Positions 12,539 to 23,086 are shown, counted from the first letter of the stretch. The stretch is 64,000 bases of DNA from Paralithodes platypus (GCA_032716605.1 CM064480.1:28076129-28140128), one strand, 5' to 3'. Made by a program: numbers and translations. The notes: a model not told the origin generated them from the sequence alone.

Positions 12539-13514
12539 CTAGACCCTTTGCCTTAAAGCTATACATGGCAAGGAAGGTTTGTCTAGAGCTACTGACAGGT
12601 ATCGAGTCAAAAACGTATGATTAGAGGCCCACAAATGTGTGGACGTAATATCTTCCACAGAAAAATTCTTAAGGAAACGCAAAGAGGCTGCCCATTTGCG
12701 TAAATCGTGGGCCCTACCCACAACGCCGGGATTACTCTCTTTAATGACCTCGACCAAAAGAGAAGCCATTCTATGTTTCAGCAAGCGCTTACCCGTACTT
12801 GCTACCCATAAAGCACCATGGGGGTTTAGAGGAGCTACTCTCAAATATTTGGTTAGAGCCTGCACTGGACATAAATTATGGTGCACCTTTCCCCTTTTCA
12901 ACGCCGGCACCGTGAACTCTGAAAACACGTGTTCACTGTGCTCATTCTTGGCTATGAACCCCGGGGAAGGTGCAATGTGAATACACTCATTAAGCCTACC
13001 AAACCTGAGGCAATTAGGTGTGTTGCTCATCGCCGCCAGCTCAGACATTCTGTTCTCGGTGGCCAAAGCCAAAAGGAATACTGCCTTTTTAATAGTAATG
13101 TAAAATCTGCAGTATTTTGGTACAGACGGGAATGAAGTAACGACAATGCTTTGTCCAGAGACCAAGTAGGCATGAGCTGACGGGGAGGTGGAGTTTAAAA
13201 CATGCCCTCATAAAACCTGTTTCCTCCGCGACTGGTATGGTGAGACCGGTAAGGTCCCAAAATGGCATCCTAATCGCTGTTAAGTGATTTTTTAACGTTA
13301 CCACAGATAAACATTTCTGTTCGAACAGATAATTTAAATAATTAAAAACTAAAGCCACCGAGGGCACAGTTTGTTCTGTCCTAAGGATCCAAGAAGTAAA
13401 GGCTTGCCAATGTGACTGATACTGTCGTTTTGTAGACTGAGTATATTGATTCATGAATTTATTGGTCATGTCTCTACCATATGGTGCTAGCCACTTGGCC
13501 TCCTGAATGTCCAT
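12539..13514 (-). pseudogene. DIRS tyrosine recombinase (frameshifted)
   Basis: This enzyme would integrate the circular cDNA. The N-terminal core-binding part begins at a Met at 13514 (MDIQEAKW) and reads in one frame to about 13170. The catalytic part reads in another frame from 13165 to 12539, so a frameshift lies near 13165-13200. In the 208-residue C-terminal segment the catalytic set is R39 (ENRMSEL), H153-x-x-R156 (HDLRKW), H183 and Y189 (TRYL). The start overlaps the end of the RT-RNase H frame (13487), an arrangement known from DIRS elements. Bases 12480-12538 downstream include a C18 tract. Confidence 0.88.
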
Positions 13515-15373
13515 AATGCAAAAGTCAGCGAGGTCGCTAGGTTGCCAATCGTGTCTAAGTGGAAAAACCCGACCGGGAGCGACACCGGGTGCGGGCACCA
13601 CGTTTTCAATTGCTGGTACCACAACTGCGCCGGCCACAGGGGCGCGATTATCGAGACTAAGCCCAGATAATCTCGTAGTTTGTTTACTACATGGCACATT
13701 AGAGACGCGTCTGGCGGCGGAAACAGATAGATGGAACTCCACCTGTTCCAGTCTGTCACCAGGGCGTCTGGCCCCCCTGCCGGCGTTATCGTCCGGCAGG
13801 TGAGGTACATTGGGAGTTTGTGAGTCTCCTCGGATGCGAACAGATCCACTTGTGGATGGTAAAGCTCTGCAATCATTTGGTTGAAAATGGGTTGCTTGAG
13901 CGCCCATTCTACTGTTGTGCTTTGTCTCCGAGACAGAGCGTCTGCCCAGACGTTTGCTATGCCTGGGAGATAAGATGCGTGAAGATGAATGTCCAGCCTG
14001 TTGGCTAGAATAAAAATCTGTTCTGACACGATTAGCAACTTCCGAGATCTCGTTGATCCTTGTTTCTGAATACAGTGAACCGCATTCAGATTGTCCATTC
14101 TGAAGGCCACCGACTTGCCCCGTAAAGTAGAGCCGTGAGCCTGAAGGAAATATAAGGGGACTAGTAATTCTTCGACATTGATGTGGGAGATTTCTAAATG
14201 GGACCAAAGCCCTTGACCCTGGTGCCCTTGGTTTGACTGAAAACCCCACCCTATCGTTTCTGACGCATCCGTGTCTACCAATACCGTCGGCGGAGGAGAG
14301 GTCCATGACATTACTGAGTGCAACATTTCCCTCTTCGCCCAGACCGCTAGTAAGTTGTGGATTAATTTTGGTATGGGCCATAATTTTTCCGCCAGTAATA
14401 GTGAAAAATATTTGTTGTCCTCCAATATTAAACGCTTTACTTTCAACCGGCCCAACATTACAGTTAGTTGAATCCAGTTGAGAGAGCTGACCAGAGACTC
14501 CCAGATTCTCCGTGTCGTAGTCAGACTGTGAAGGAACAGGAACAGTTTCCTGCGAAATCTGTTTCGATTGTCCACACTCTGACTCAGAGTGAGAGCAGCT
14601 GTGTCCCAAACCAGCCCTATCCACTGAACTACTCGTGAGGGAACAAGGTTTGACTTTACCAGATTTACCTTGAACCCTAGAGTTTTGACATGTTTTAATG
14701 TTATGTTGACATGATTTATGCATACTTGCTCTGTCTCTGCCACCACTAGCCAGTCGTCTAGGTACCACAAAATCCTGATCCCTTGTTTTAACAATGGCAT
14801 AAGGGCTTGCCGGACTAGTTTTGTGAATAAGCGAGGTGCCAGGTTTAATCCGAATGGCATCCTCTGAAAAACATAATTTTGATGCCTGATCCGTAAGGCC
14901 AGAAATCTTTGAAATCTTTTGTTTACCGAGACGTGCCAATAAGCGTCTGTCAGTTCTAAGGAACACATCCATCCTCCCGGCGGAAGTGTTAGCCTGATTT
15001 AGTGTACCGTTAACATCCTGAATGACTCGTTGTGAATGTGAAGGTTCAGATACGACAGGTCTACGACGGGTCTCATCTGAACACTGTCCCTTTTGGGTAC
15101 CAAAAATAGCTTGGATGTGAAGACTGGGTAATTTTGAGGGACCGGGATGATGACATTCTTGGCTATCATTTCCTTGATCAGTGACTCCACCTCTAATGAA
15201 ACTAGATTCGCCGTAGTCGGCTGACGTAAACGAGGTCGCCGGAGCCACTGCCAAGTGATGCCTTTGCGTGCCACCATCCTTGCCCAAGTATTTAACGGCC
15301 ATGCTTGATGACACGTTCGGAACGACCCAGTTAGCAGACAAGGGTTCGCCGGCTGTACTACCCTCGGATCCAC
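13487..15373 (-). pseudogene. DIRS reverse transcriptase - RNase H (one in-frame stop)
   Basis: One frame runs from at least 15373 to 13487 with a single TAA at 14996-14998. Upstream of the stop are RT blocks including FLVPKRD and VVDLSYLN. Downstream (493 residues from 14968) are LTDAYWHV, MPFGLNLAP, the catalytic YLDD (residues 69-72), then RNase H with DTDAS (232-236), E266/E267, D292 and ADALSR (D343). This is the polymerase that copies the element RNA. Catalytic residues are kept, so the stop looks recent; readthrough is conceivable but unproven. Confidence 0.9.
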
Positions 15374-15599
15374 CCGCCTTGAGACCGGCCCCGGGAGTGA
15401 GAGAGACTTTATTTTTTTTATGGTGGTGGTGGACGCTTAGCCGGCTGGCCGGCGTTGGCAGAAGACGGGCCTTGACCTGGTTTGTTATAGCCTCGTCCTT
15501 TCTGACCTGTAAACTTACCCTGTCTATACCTGTACTGACCTTGGGGGGAGGAGGACTTAGGTAGATGAAAGGGCTTAGATCCCCCTGGCTGTGCTTTTG

Positions 15600-16798
15600 C
15601 GACTGGCTTGGGTTTGCGAAAGTTAAAGGCAGGTTTCTTAAAGGGGCGGGACTATGTTTAAAGGCCTGAGCCATGTTAAACACAGTTCTCCACACATCAG
15701 GGGACATTAAAGAGGGAGTGAGCACTGGTGACATGACCACCTGATTCGCAATTCGATCAGGCAGTTTTCGTACCAAGGACATTCTGAGATCTTGTCTCGC
15801 CCGGACCGCCTCAAGCAAGGCTGTGCGGATGTCACCCAACGACTGAATCGACGTCTGAAGGAGCAATCGCCGAGATAGTTCAACCGACCTTCTGGCATCC
15901 GCGTCTGCGATTGCCTGAGTGGATCGGAGCATCGATTTCGCCACCTGGTGCGTCACAATGTACTGAGAGAAAAGTCTAAACGCTTTCCCTCGTAGCCTAA
16001 ATTCCCGGTCTAGGTGAGTTGGGGTAGGGGTAGTGAAAGGGTCCTTGAGTTCACATAGATTAATTTTTGGGGCAGCTAAGAAAGCAAATAAAGCCGAAGG
16101 GACTCCGCCGGCAGAACACACTGGCATAGAGAACCAAGAATGACTATCGTGAGGAATTTGGTGGTGAAGGTGGTCGCAAAGTTCTGAGCCTCCGTCTCCC
16201 ATTCCACCCAAGGTCCCGGGCCCAACTCCCCCACCTTCAACACTGGATTAGCGGCTGAGTCTGAGACAGTTTTCAAATCTAGTTCTGGAGTGAGAGCTGA
16301 CAGTGTTTTTATGTCATTAAAACCATCATGCTTGGACCAGTCAGAAAACAGTTTTGAAGCTGAGGCAGGGGGCAGGGCAGGTGTAGCAGTATATACAAAA
16401 TAGTCCTGGTGATAATAGTTAGGAATGGCCTTAACATTAACATCTAGTACATTACCCAAAGTATCCAAGGCTCGTAACTTTTTAGATTTATTGCCTTGGA
16501 TTACCCACTCTTGTGGCACTGGAAGTTCCCCTGACAAGGTGGGTTGAGCGACCTCTGGTTTAGTGGGGATCAATTGTACCCATGACTCGTCTGGACCGTA
16601 TAATAGGGGCATTGCTACCTTCCTTATTGGTGCTTTATCTAAAGGGGGCGGATTCACATCCGTTATAACCCTTACACTAGAAGTAGTCAGTGCCGCCGAA
16701 GCAGGCCTAGTGACCACAGATGGTGATATAGAGGGAGGGTGAGGAATCTTAGTCAAAGCAATAGAAGTCATCAGAGGCCGAACATTGGAACTTGTCAT
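15600..16798 (-). pseudogene. DIRS Gag-like ORF (second ORF), frameshifted
   Basis: It starts with the ATG at 16798, whose ATGA overlaps the stop of ORF1. The first frame reads to about 16130 (EWVIQG ... PWVEWETEAQNF). The protein-like sequence continues in the next frame from about 16150 (SALFAFLAAPK ... RLRGKAFRLFSQYIVTHQVAKSML) to near 15600. That second half, predicted alpha-helical with FRLRGxAFR, resembles Gag-like proteins of DIRS elements as I know them. It probably forms the particle. A frameshift separates the halves. Confidence 0.65.
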
Positions 16799-18036
16799 GG
16801 ACCCAGGTCTACTGTAGGAGTCTCCGGCTGTTGGCCAAAATTTTTAGTTAGAGCATTAACCAGTAAACCATCTATTTCTTCTGCCGTGACAAATTTAGTT
16901 GACGACGAACTCAGAGGTGAATCATGCCGATCCTGTGCGTCGTCTAAAACTGAACCCGACTCTTGCACCTCCATGTCCGAGATTATGGATACCTCGTCTT
17001 TGTCATCTGGCTCTCCGTGAGAGGATTCCGCCGAAGCCGGAGTCCCGTCGCGGTGCCAAGACAAGTCCGGAATGGATGATGGGATCGCCGCATCCCGGTG
17101 GACATCAGCCACTGTTTGTGTATCTTGAGCCAGACGTGGGCTTTCAGTCCCTGGTTGAGAATACCGCCATACACCTAGGCCTCGGCCTGCACTCCCTTGG
17201 GAGTCCGATACACCCTCAATAATGGAGCCCCCACTGGACTCTGCTATAGGGCGATCACTGTCCACCGATCTCTCCAATTCTAAGGTTAGAATACTAATTG
17301 GCAAACTATCTTTGGTTGCTGACACTACACTAGCCTCATCAGATTGAATACTAGCTTTGTCGGGGGTAGAGGCATGACGAGAGGCACTAGACTCCGGTGA
17401 ACGCCGGGAGGACTTTCGATCATGCGAGTCTTTTCTAGAAGATTTGTGGCTACGGTGCGACCTAGAACTGCCTTTGGACTTCGACGATTTCTCGCTATAA
17501 CAACTTGTGGACCCCTCTGTCTTGCTCTTCTTACTCGCCGGCGAAGAAGAGAGACTAGGCGGCTGCTGTCTAAGAGGGGACCTGGACCTGGATCGCGCCC
17601 GTGACGCTGCCACCAGGGGCGTAGGTTCCCGCTGTCTCTTAGATGTGCGTGGGGCTGGAGAAAATGTAAGACCCTGTCCAGTCTCTGCCGATTTTCGTAC
17701 AGTTACTCTAGAGGGACGTTTAATGGGGGGGTGCTCAATTAGTAACTTGTCCCAAAGAGGGACATTATCGCATTGAAGTGACTTATGAGCCACGGTAGTA
17801 GTATAAGTGGTCATCTGCTGCCTGACCTCCCGTAAAGCGACTGCTGCGGTCTTATCATTATCTTGTAAAACTTTATGGCTTAACTGAGAGCAAAAGGTAC
17901 AGTTCCACATAACCCACAGACCCCTTGAGCAGTCGAGACATTTCACACATTTAATGCAAAGGGTGTGTGCAAAAATAGGGATACCTGAACAGGTGGGCGT
18001 AATGCACAAAGCAAAGACAGGGGCAAAGGTAGCCAT
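16795..18036 (-). CDS. DIRS ORF1, Cys-rich and SR-rich protein (413 aa)
   Basis: Intact frame. The N-terminus has a cysteine cluster (C27, C30, C33, C36, C46, C49) that could bind zinc. Residues 144-220 form an Arg/Ser-rich domain (SRARSRSRSPLR, then SRSHRSHKSSRK), like those of splicing factors. The C-terminal half is acidic/Ser-rich and low-complexity. The stop overlaps the next ORF's start as ATGA, suggesting coupled re-initiation. The likely role is Gag or RNA binding for this retrotransposon; an exact family is not recognised. A GTAAGT lies just upstream of the ATG on this strand, so leader splicing is possible. Confidence 0.7.
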   Translation of the reverse strand: MATFAPVFALCITPTCSGIPIFAHTLCIKCVKCLDCSRGLWVMWNCTFCSQLSHKVLQDNDKTAAVALREVRQQMTTYTTTVAHKSLQCDNVPLWDKLLIEHPPIKRPSRVTVRKSAETGQGLTFSPAPRTSKRQREPTPLVAASRARSRSRSPLRQQPPSLSSSPASKKSKTEGSTSCYSEKSSKSKGSSRSHRSHKSSRKDSHDRKSSRRSPESSASRHASTPDKASIQSDEASVVSATKDSLPISILTLELERSVDSDRPIAESSGGSIIEGVSDSQGSAGRGLGVWRYSQPGTESPRLAQDTQTVADVHRDAAIPSSIPDLSWHRDGTPASAESSHGEPDDKDEVSIISDMEVQESGSVLDDAQDRHDSPLSSSSTKFVTAEEIDGLLVNALTKNFGQQPETPTVDLGP

Positions 18037-19816
18037 GACAGAGACTGGTGGGAAACTTACTCCAGGTTCTGTATAGACCCGCCGGGACCCAGCTCTGGAA
18101 AAAAAGAAAATTTCCAGGAATTAATGCTCATAAGGTTAATCCCAACATGTTCGCACACAAGTGTTAAATAACCCGCCGGGTAACGAGACGTAATACTCAA
18201 CGACTACAGCTCGCTACGCGGTGGGGTTCCTCAGTAAAGATTTCAGAATATCTTAACTTGTCCAAAAGATTTATGAATACCCTCTGACATAATATAAAGA
18301 CCAGCATGGCGTTTATAACTGATTTAGTCTTTCCGGTGGTGTTTATTTCAAGATTCAATTTTGGAGAAAAAAAAAACCAAAAAGACGCCGGCCCCTGAAT
18401 TATCTCGCAGATCAAAAACTGGGAAGCCTGACAAATATACGAGATCTGACTTCTACCGAAGTGTCTTTTTAGATCGCCGTATGTTGAAGGCGGCGATACA
18501 AAATGTATCCCTCAATTGTCTGGTTAACTAAACTGAATTGTAAATTCGTTATTCCCACCATTCCAAGGAGCACCCGCCGGGTGTGAATTTAAGTTTAAAA
18601 ACGTTAACCCCAATTGTGCCCTAAATCGCCGTATGTTGAAGGCGGCGATACACAAAGCATCCCTCAATTGTCTGGTCAACTACACTGAATTTTGCAAATT
18701 CGTTCATCCCACCCTTCCAGGGTGCACCCGCCGGGTGTGATTTTACGTTTATAAAGTTAACCCCTATCGCCGGGGAGGAAAACCAACAACAACAGCTTAG
18801 TTCTTTACTGGCTTTGCAAAACCGGAAAAAACTACATACAACACGTGTCCGCATGAACACTGTTAGATGGGTACAGCCATCCCGCCGGGATTCATAGGGA
18901 ACCTGACACAGGATCCACCACAGAGACGCAGTCCTGGAGAGCCACAGACAACCACTCGCCGGGGAAACAAGCCTGTTTTTTAAAACCACGCGTGGCCAAA
19001 ACTCGGCAACCAGCCGGGTTTTTCACGGTGTAACCGAGAAAAAACCCGCCGGCAAAGCAACCCACCCCGTCCAGATACCATCTGAACGCAACACAGGGCC
19101 GAGGAGTTAGCCAAAACACAACTAACGCCGGGCCCACAAAATAGTCCGTGGAAATAGCCAATACACAACTATCCCAGGACACAACAATAGTCCGTGGAAA
19201 TAGCCAATACACAACTAAACCAGGACACACATGACACAGTAGTACATATTTATAAAATAAATCAATAACACTTGTACATGTGGCAAAGCTACGAGAGGCT
19301 GGCTAGGCCTAGGCAGACGGATAAAGTAAATATGTTGGAATACAAACAAAAAGCACTGAATTATATCACAACAGGAACCACCGCCAACACACCACTGTAG
19401 CAAACACTTCCGGCAAAGGGAAGAACTGACTCGGGACCCAGAAAAAAATTCACTAAGTGAAGAAAAATACGCTGGGAATGTCAGCAAAAACAAGCTACCT
19501 CATCAGAAAGATAAAAGGAAGCAATAATAACGCGTAATGAAAGCCGCCTGCATCACAAAGCTAGCTAAATGTGAAAAAGTTCACATGTCCACAACAGGAC
19601 CACGAGGGTACATCCGAAATAGATGCCCCCAAAACACGACCCAAAATACACTGCACTGCGGGCAACCTGCCCAGGACACTCCTGCTACGCATATCCTAAC
19701 CTTACTCGATACGTCCCGGAGTAAACAAATGAGAAAAAACTCACTAGGGACGCAGCAAATGCGAAACCAGCGGAGCGTGGGGAGGCACGTCCGGGTTGGT
19801 TGAGCGCAGAGCAGAG
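18037..19816 (-). other. DIRS leader region, no ORF recognised
   Basis: 1.8 kb between the 5' ITR and ORF1. It contains a duplicated ~145-bp block at 18471-18611 and 18625-18767. Each block opens with a stem-loop (ATCGCC ... GGCGGCGAT) and carries CACCCGCCGGGTGTG. A shorter duplication of TAGTCCGTGGAAATAGCC lies at 19142 and 19191. The leader is unusually rich in CGCCGG words. It may carry promoter or packaging signals; that is not demonstrable here. Confidence 0.6.
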
Positions 19817-20124
19817 AAGGAAGAATGACGCCTGAGTCAGCGTCTGGTCAAAGATCCACACAAGTACATCCACGATAGTATGGAAAGCTTATTGAATAGT
19901 TATTCTTATTTTGTTTTTGTTTTTATTTTTTATGAAGTTTTTTCGTAGTGAGAACCCAATTCATAATGACTGAAGCCATGAGTGAGGTCGCGTGCGCTCA
20001 TGATGAAGGCTCCTCAATTTTTTATGCTCTGCGCGGTAGATTCAAATTACGGCGGATGAGTGTTTGAAGAGGATGCCTTATGTAATAGGCATGTTCGTCA
20101 ATGATGGAGGGGCCACTAATAAAT
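19817..20124. repeat. DIRS right inverted terminal repeat
   Basis: Reverse complement of 11482-11788. Its outer end (CACTAATAAAT) also appears inverted within the internal complementary region. On the minus strand this is the 5' end of the element. Confidence 0.93.
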
Positions 20125-20510
20125 AACGGTATTTCAAATTAATGACACTTGCTTTTTCGTGTTACACTCGTGTTTTTTTCTCAGTGGATCGTGTTTACTC
20201 TTGTTTACTCGTGTTTTCACTCGTGTTTGAATCGTGTAAACTCTGGCATCATGGGGGCACCAAATATTGGCACTCACATTCGTGCTTTCTACTCTTGTTG
20301 ATACGTGTTGCATGTGTGTTACATACGTGTTGTTGCGTGTAGACACGTGTTGCTTCGTCAACGTCGAAATGATGACGAAAATCGACGAATCACCAAAGAG
20401 TGTTACACGGTTTACACGAGTCAACACGAGTTAACACGAATAACGAAGAGTTATTCAGAGTCAAACACGAGTTAACACGTATGTACACGAGTCTACACGT
20501 ATTTAGGCCA

Positions 20511-20592
20511 CACTCGTGGGTACTCGCCACGGGACCCAAAAATTTCATGCATGCATGAAATTTTTGGACCCCGTGGCGAGTACCCACGAGTG
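20511..20592. repeat. 82-bp near-perfect palindrome
   Basis: CACTCGTGGGTACTCGCCAC at the left end is exactly mirrored at the right end. The arms continue through CCAAAAATTTCATG to a centre at ATGCATGCAT, with two or three mismatches in total. It lies in the right arm of the inverted-repeat element and could extrude as a cruciform. Confidence 0.9.
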
Positions 20593-20869
20593 TGTCGAGT
20601 AAACAAAGAGTATACACGAGCGTAGCACGAGTCTATATGAGTGTTGAGGAGTATCGACGAGTCATTGCTGAATAGCAAAATTTCATCACTCGTGTTGGAC
20701 TCGCGCACCGACTCGGCTATGTGTGAACCAGCCTTTAGTTCGCGTCTATTTTGAAGGCGTTGTTTTCGGATTTTTTTTTTTTTTTTTTTTTTTTTTAAGA
20801 GACAATGAACGGAGGAAGGAAAAACACAGATAAAACAAAAAGGTCCATGTGCCTAAAGGCATCCTCCAT

Positions 20870-22127
20870 TCATAAAATGTTTGTAACAACTGGATTTAAA
20901 CATTTGTAGATTGTAAGTTTGTGGAAAGCAATTCGAGGGAAGTGAATTCCAAAGAGTAGTAGCTCTGGGGATAAATGAATTCTGATAAGCAGAAGTTCTG
21001 CATTGTGGAGGAGAAAGTGTAAATTCATGGGCGCTCTCAGCTGCCCTAGTTCTACGGGGAAAGATGTGGAGAGGCGGCACAATTGATACTCGGAACAATT
21101 GCTGTGAAAATATCTGTAGAATAATGCAAGGGATGCAACGTTTCTTCGTATGGATAATGTAGGAAGGTCCTGTGTGATTGCAGGGTTATTGATTAATCTA
21201 ATAGCTTTATTTTGAATTTTGTCCAACTGCCTCAATGCAACCACTCCACTTCCACCCCACAGAGGTGAACAGTAATCCATCTGAGAACGCACATGACTTT
21301 TATATATCACGGCCAACTGCTCGTCAGTGAAGAATTCTCGAACTCTGTACAGGAGTCCCAGTTTTTTAGAGGCATTCTTAGCAATGCTTCTAACATAATG
21401 TGTCCAGCTCAAGTTAGTTGTTAATGTTACACCGAGAATGTCAATACTAGGGGAAGTGGGAATATTTACATCATTAAAAAATATATGGGAGTCAGTGAGA
21501 TTCTGTCGGTTAGAAAATTGAATGTACTTGGTTTTCTGTGCATTAAAGGAAACTAGATTCTTTTGTCCCCATCCATTAATTCTAGAAAGTTCCTGGTTCA
21601 GAGAAATTGCAGTGTTTATTTTTGAATTTATAAGATCGGGTTGGGTGACAGAATTGATAAATGTGAAGGAACTGTGGTGTGTTGAGTCATCTGCGTAGGA
21701 ATGTATTGGATTATGAGTGGTAGATATGAGATCATTGATATGAATGAGGAACAGAATTGTGGCCAAAACTGATCCCTGGGGAACACCAGCATTTATTGAG
21801 TGAAATTGAGAATAAAGGCCATCTACCATTACACGTATTTTTCTGTTATGAAGATAAGAAGAAATTAGTGGAACTAATGATGCAAGGCCGTAGTGTGACA
21901 TCTTCGACAATAAGGATTGATGCCAGACTCTATCAAATGCCTTTGATATATCCAGTGCTATTGTATGTGTTTCACCATGTTGGTCTGTAGCTTGGTTGAT
22001 TTGATGCGTAAGAAGGCAAAGCATGTCTGCAGTTGATCGACATCGTCTAAAACCATATTGCCTATCACTGATTAATTTATTATTCTCAAGATGCTTAATT
22101 ATGTGATTATTTAATATAATTTCAAAG
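20870..22127 (-). pseudogene. LINE A reverse transcriptase, C-terminal part
   Basis: From the Met at 22024, 384 residues are open, with LDISKAFDRVWH (D25), AGVPQGSVLA and the catalytic YADD (110-113), followed by the C-terminal LINE region (YKSHVRSQMDYCSPLWGG). The frame probably opens further upstream to the TRIM boundary at 22127. The N-terminal RT part is separated by the TRIM and lies at 23087-23413. This is a retrotransposon polymerase. The clade is undetermined among CR1/Jockey-like LINEs. Confidence 0.85.
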
Positions 22128-22264
22128 ACTTTTGAAACGCTGGGTGTGAAGGGAATTCATGGTCTCCTGAAATATCCCCAGGCTACCTTTAGGATCAACT
22201 TTTCCTGGTACCCGGCGCAGGGTACGAACCTCTGAAGTGAATTTAACCCCCCTAAAAACCCACA

Positions 22265-22356
22265 GGTTTTGAGATGCCTTGGGTGGGGTTCGAACCCTGG
22301 TTAGTGACCCAACCATCACCACCAGGCCCGCGCGCTAACCCACTGTACTACCACGG
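22265..22356 (-). promoter_or_regulatory. tRNA-like pol III A box and B box in LTR (first copy)
   Basis: The minus strand reads TAGTACAGTGGG, matching the A-box consensus TRGYNNARNNGG. About 42 nt later comes GGTTCGAACCC, a perfect B box (plus 22288-22298). A T5 run, a possible pol III terminator, follows about 40 nt later (plus 22253-22258). The acceptor arm does not pair well, so this is tRNA-derived rather than a working tRNA gene. Confidence 0.75.
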
Positions 22357-22814
22357 ACGTACAAAAGTATAGCAACCTTAGTCCGATTTTTAAGAACCAG
22401 GTGATAGTCTCGTGGTGTTATCACGTGATGAGTTTATTGGACTTACCATCTCCGACTATTTTACGCTATACCTGACGTCAACTCGGGTTAGTATTATTGT
22501 GGGTGCGGGACATTTTCGAGGGCATTACATTACATCCTTCTTTAACTAGGCTAGTCCCTAGCCTATTTTAAGGTCGTAAGGTATCGTAGCTGTATTACCT
22601 CAGCAATCTCAATATTGTTGGTATAGGGTTCGCGTGACGGGTGCTCCACGTAGCTACCTGGTCACGTTCCCTAGCTGCCACCAATGAAATGCTGGGTGTG
22701 AAGGGAATTCATGGTCTCCTGAAATATCCCCAGGCTACCTTTAGGATCAACTTTTCCTGGTACCTGGCGCAGGGTACGAACCTCTGAAGGGAATTTAACC
22801 CCCTAAAAACCCAC

Positions 22815-22908
22815 AGGTTTTGAGATGCCTTGGGTGGGGTTCGAACCCTGGTTAGTGACCCAACCATCACCACCAGGCCCGCGCGCTAACCCACTGTACT
22901 ACCACGGA
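22815..22908 (-). promoter_or_regulatory. tRNA-like pol III A box and B box in LTR (second copy)
   Basis: The same A box, B box (plus 22839-22849) and T-run as in the other LTR copy, which is 552 bp away. The motif orientation agrees with the sense strand implied by the primer-binding-like site. Confidence 0.75.
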
Positions 22909-23086
22909 CGTACTAAAAGTATAGCAACCTTAGTCCGATTTTTAAGAACCAGGTGATAGTCTCGTGGTGTTATCACGTGATGAGTTTATTGGACTTACCA
23001 TCTCCGACTATTTTACGCTATAGCTGACGTCAACTCGGGTTAGTATTATTGTGGGTGCGGGACATTTTCGAGGGCATTACAACTTT

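Larger units (their letters stand above)
11441..20124 (-). mobile_element. DIRS-like tyrosine-recombinase retrotransposon, copy 1 (8.7 kb)
   Basis: Minus-strand order is long leader, ORF1, Gag-like ORF, RT-RNase H, tyrosine recombinase. Inverted terminal repeats lie at 11482-11788 and 19817-20124. An internal complementary region at 11861-11968 joins the inverse of both extreme ends. There is no target duplication: the flanks meet through a shared AAT. All of this is diagnostic of DIRS elements, which copy RNA into a circle and integrate by recombinase rather than integrase. Several frame breaks suggest the copy is now inactive. It sits inside the inverted-repeat element at 10979-20735. Confidence 0.93.
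10979..20735. mobile_element. Inverted-repeat DNA element with CACGAGT subterminal repeats, carrying a DIRS insertion
   Basis: The left end reads AAGGCTGGTTCACACATAGC. The right end (20692-20735) is its reverse complement over about 44 bp with one mismatch. TA flanks both sides (10977-10978 and 20736-20737; TTA is also possible), and the flanks rejoin into repeat H. Inside are many spaced CACGAGT/ACTCGTG words on both arms, as seen in subterminal transposase-binding arrays. Without the DIRS it would be about 1.07 kb with no transposase. A Tc1/mariner-like or PIF/Harbinger-like origin is possible. Confidence 0.85.
22133..23081 (-). mobile_element. TRIM-like LTR element, 949 bp, with tRNA-like sequence in each LTR
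   Basis: Two 397-bp near-identical direct repeats (22133-22529 and 22685-23081) flank 155 bp. Each begins TG and ends CA, and the whole is bracketed by the 5-bp duplication ACTTT (22128-22132, 23082-23086). On the minus strand a TGGTGGCAGC primer-binding-like site follows the upstream LTR (22674-22683). A purine run AAAGAAGGA lies 5 bp before the downstream LTR. There is no coding capacity, so it would depend on other elements. LINE A copy 1 provides the empty site. Confidence 0.88.

Noticed and set aside
13089..16211. A 1040-codon open frame on the minus strand
   Set aside because: It is a chance join. Its first part is the Gag-like tail and its last part the recombinase N-terminus. The middle is an out-of-frame reading of the RT-RNase H gene, whose true frame (YLDD, DTDAS) differs.
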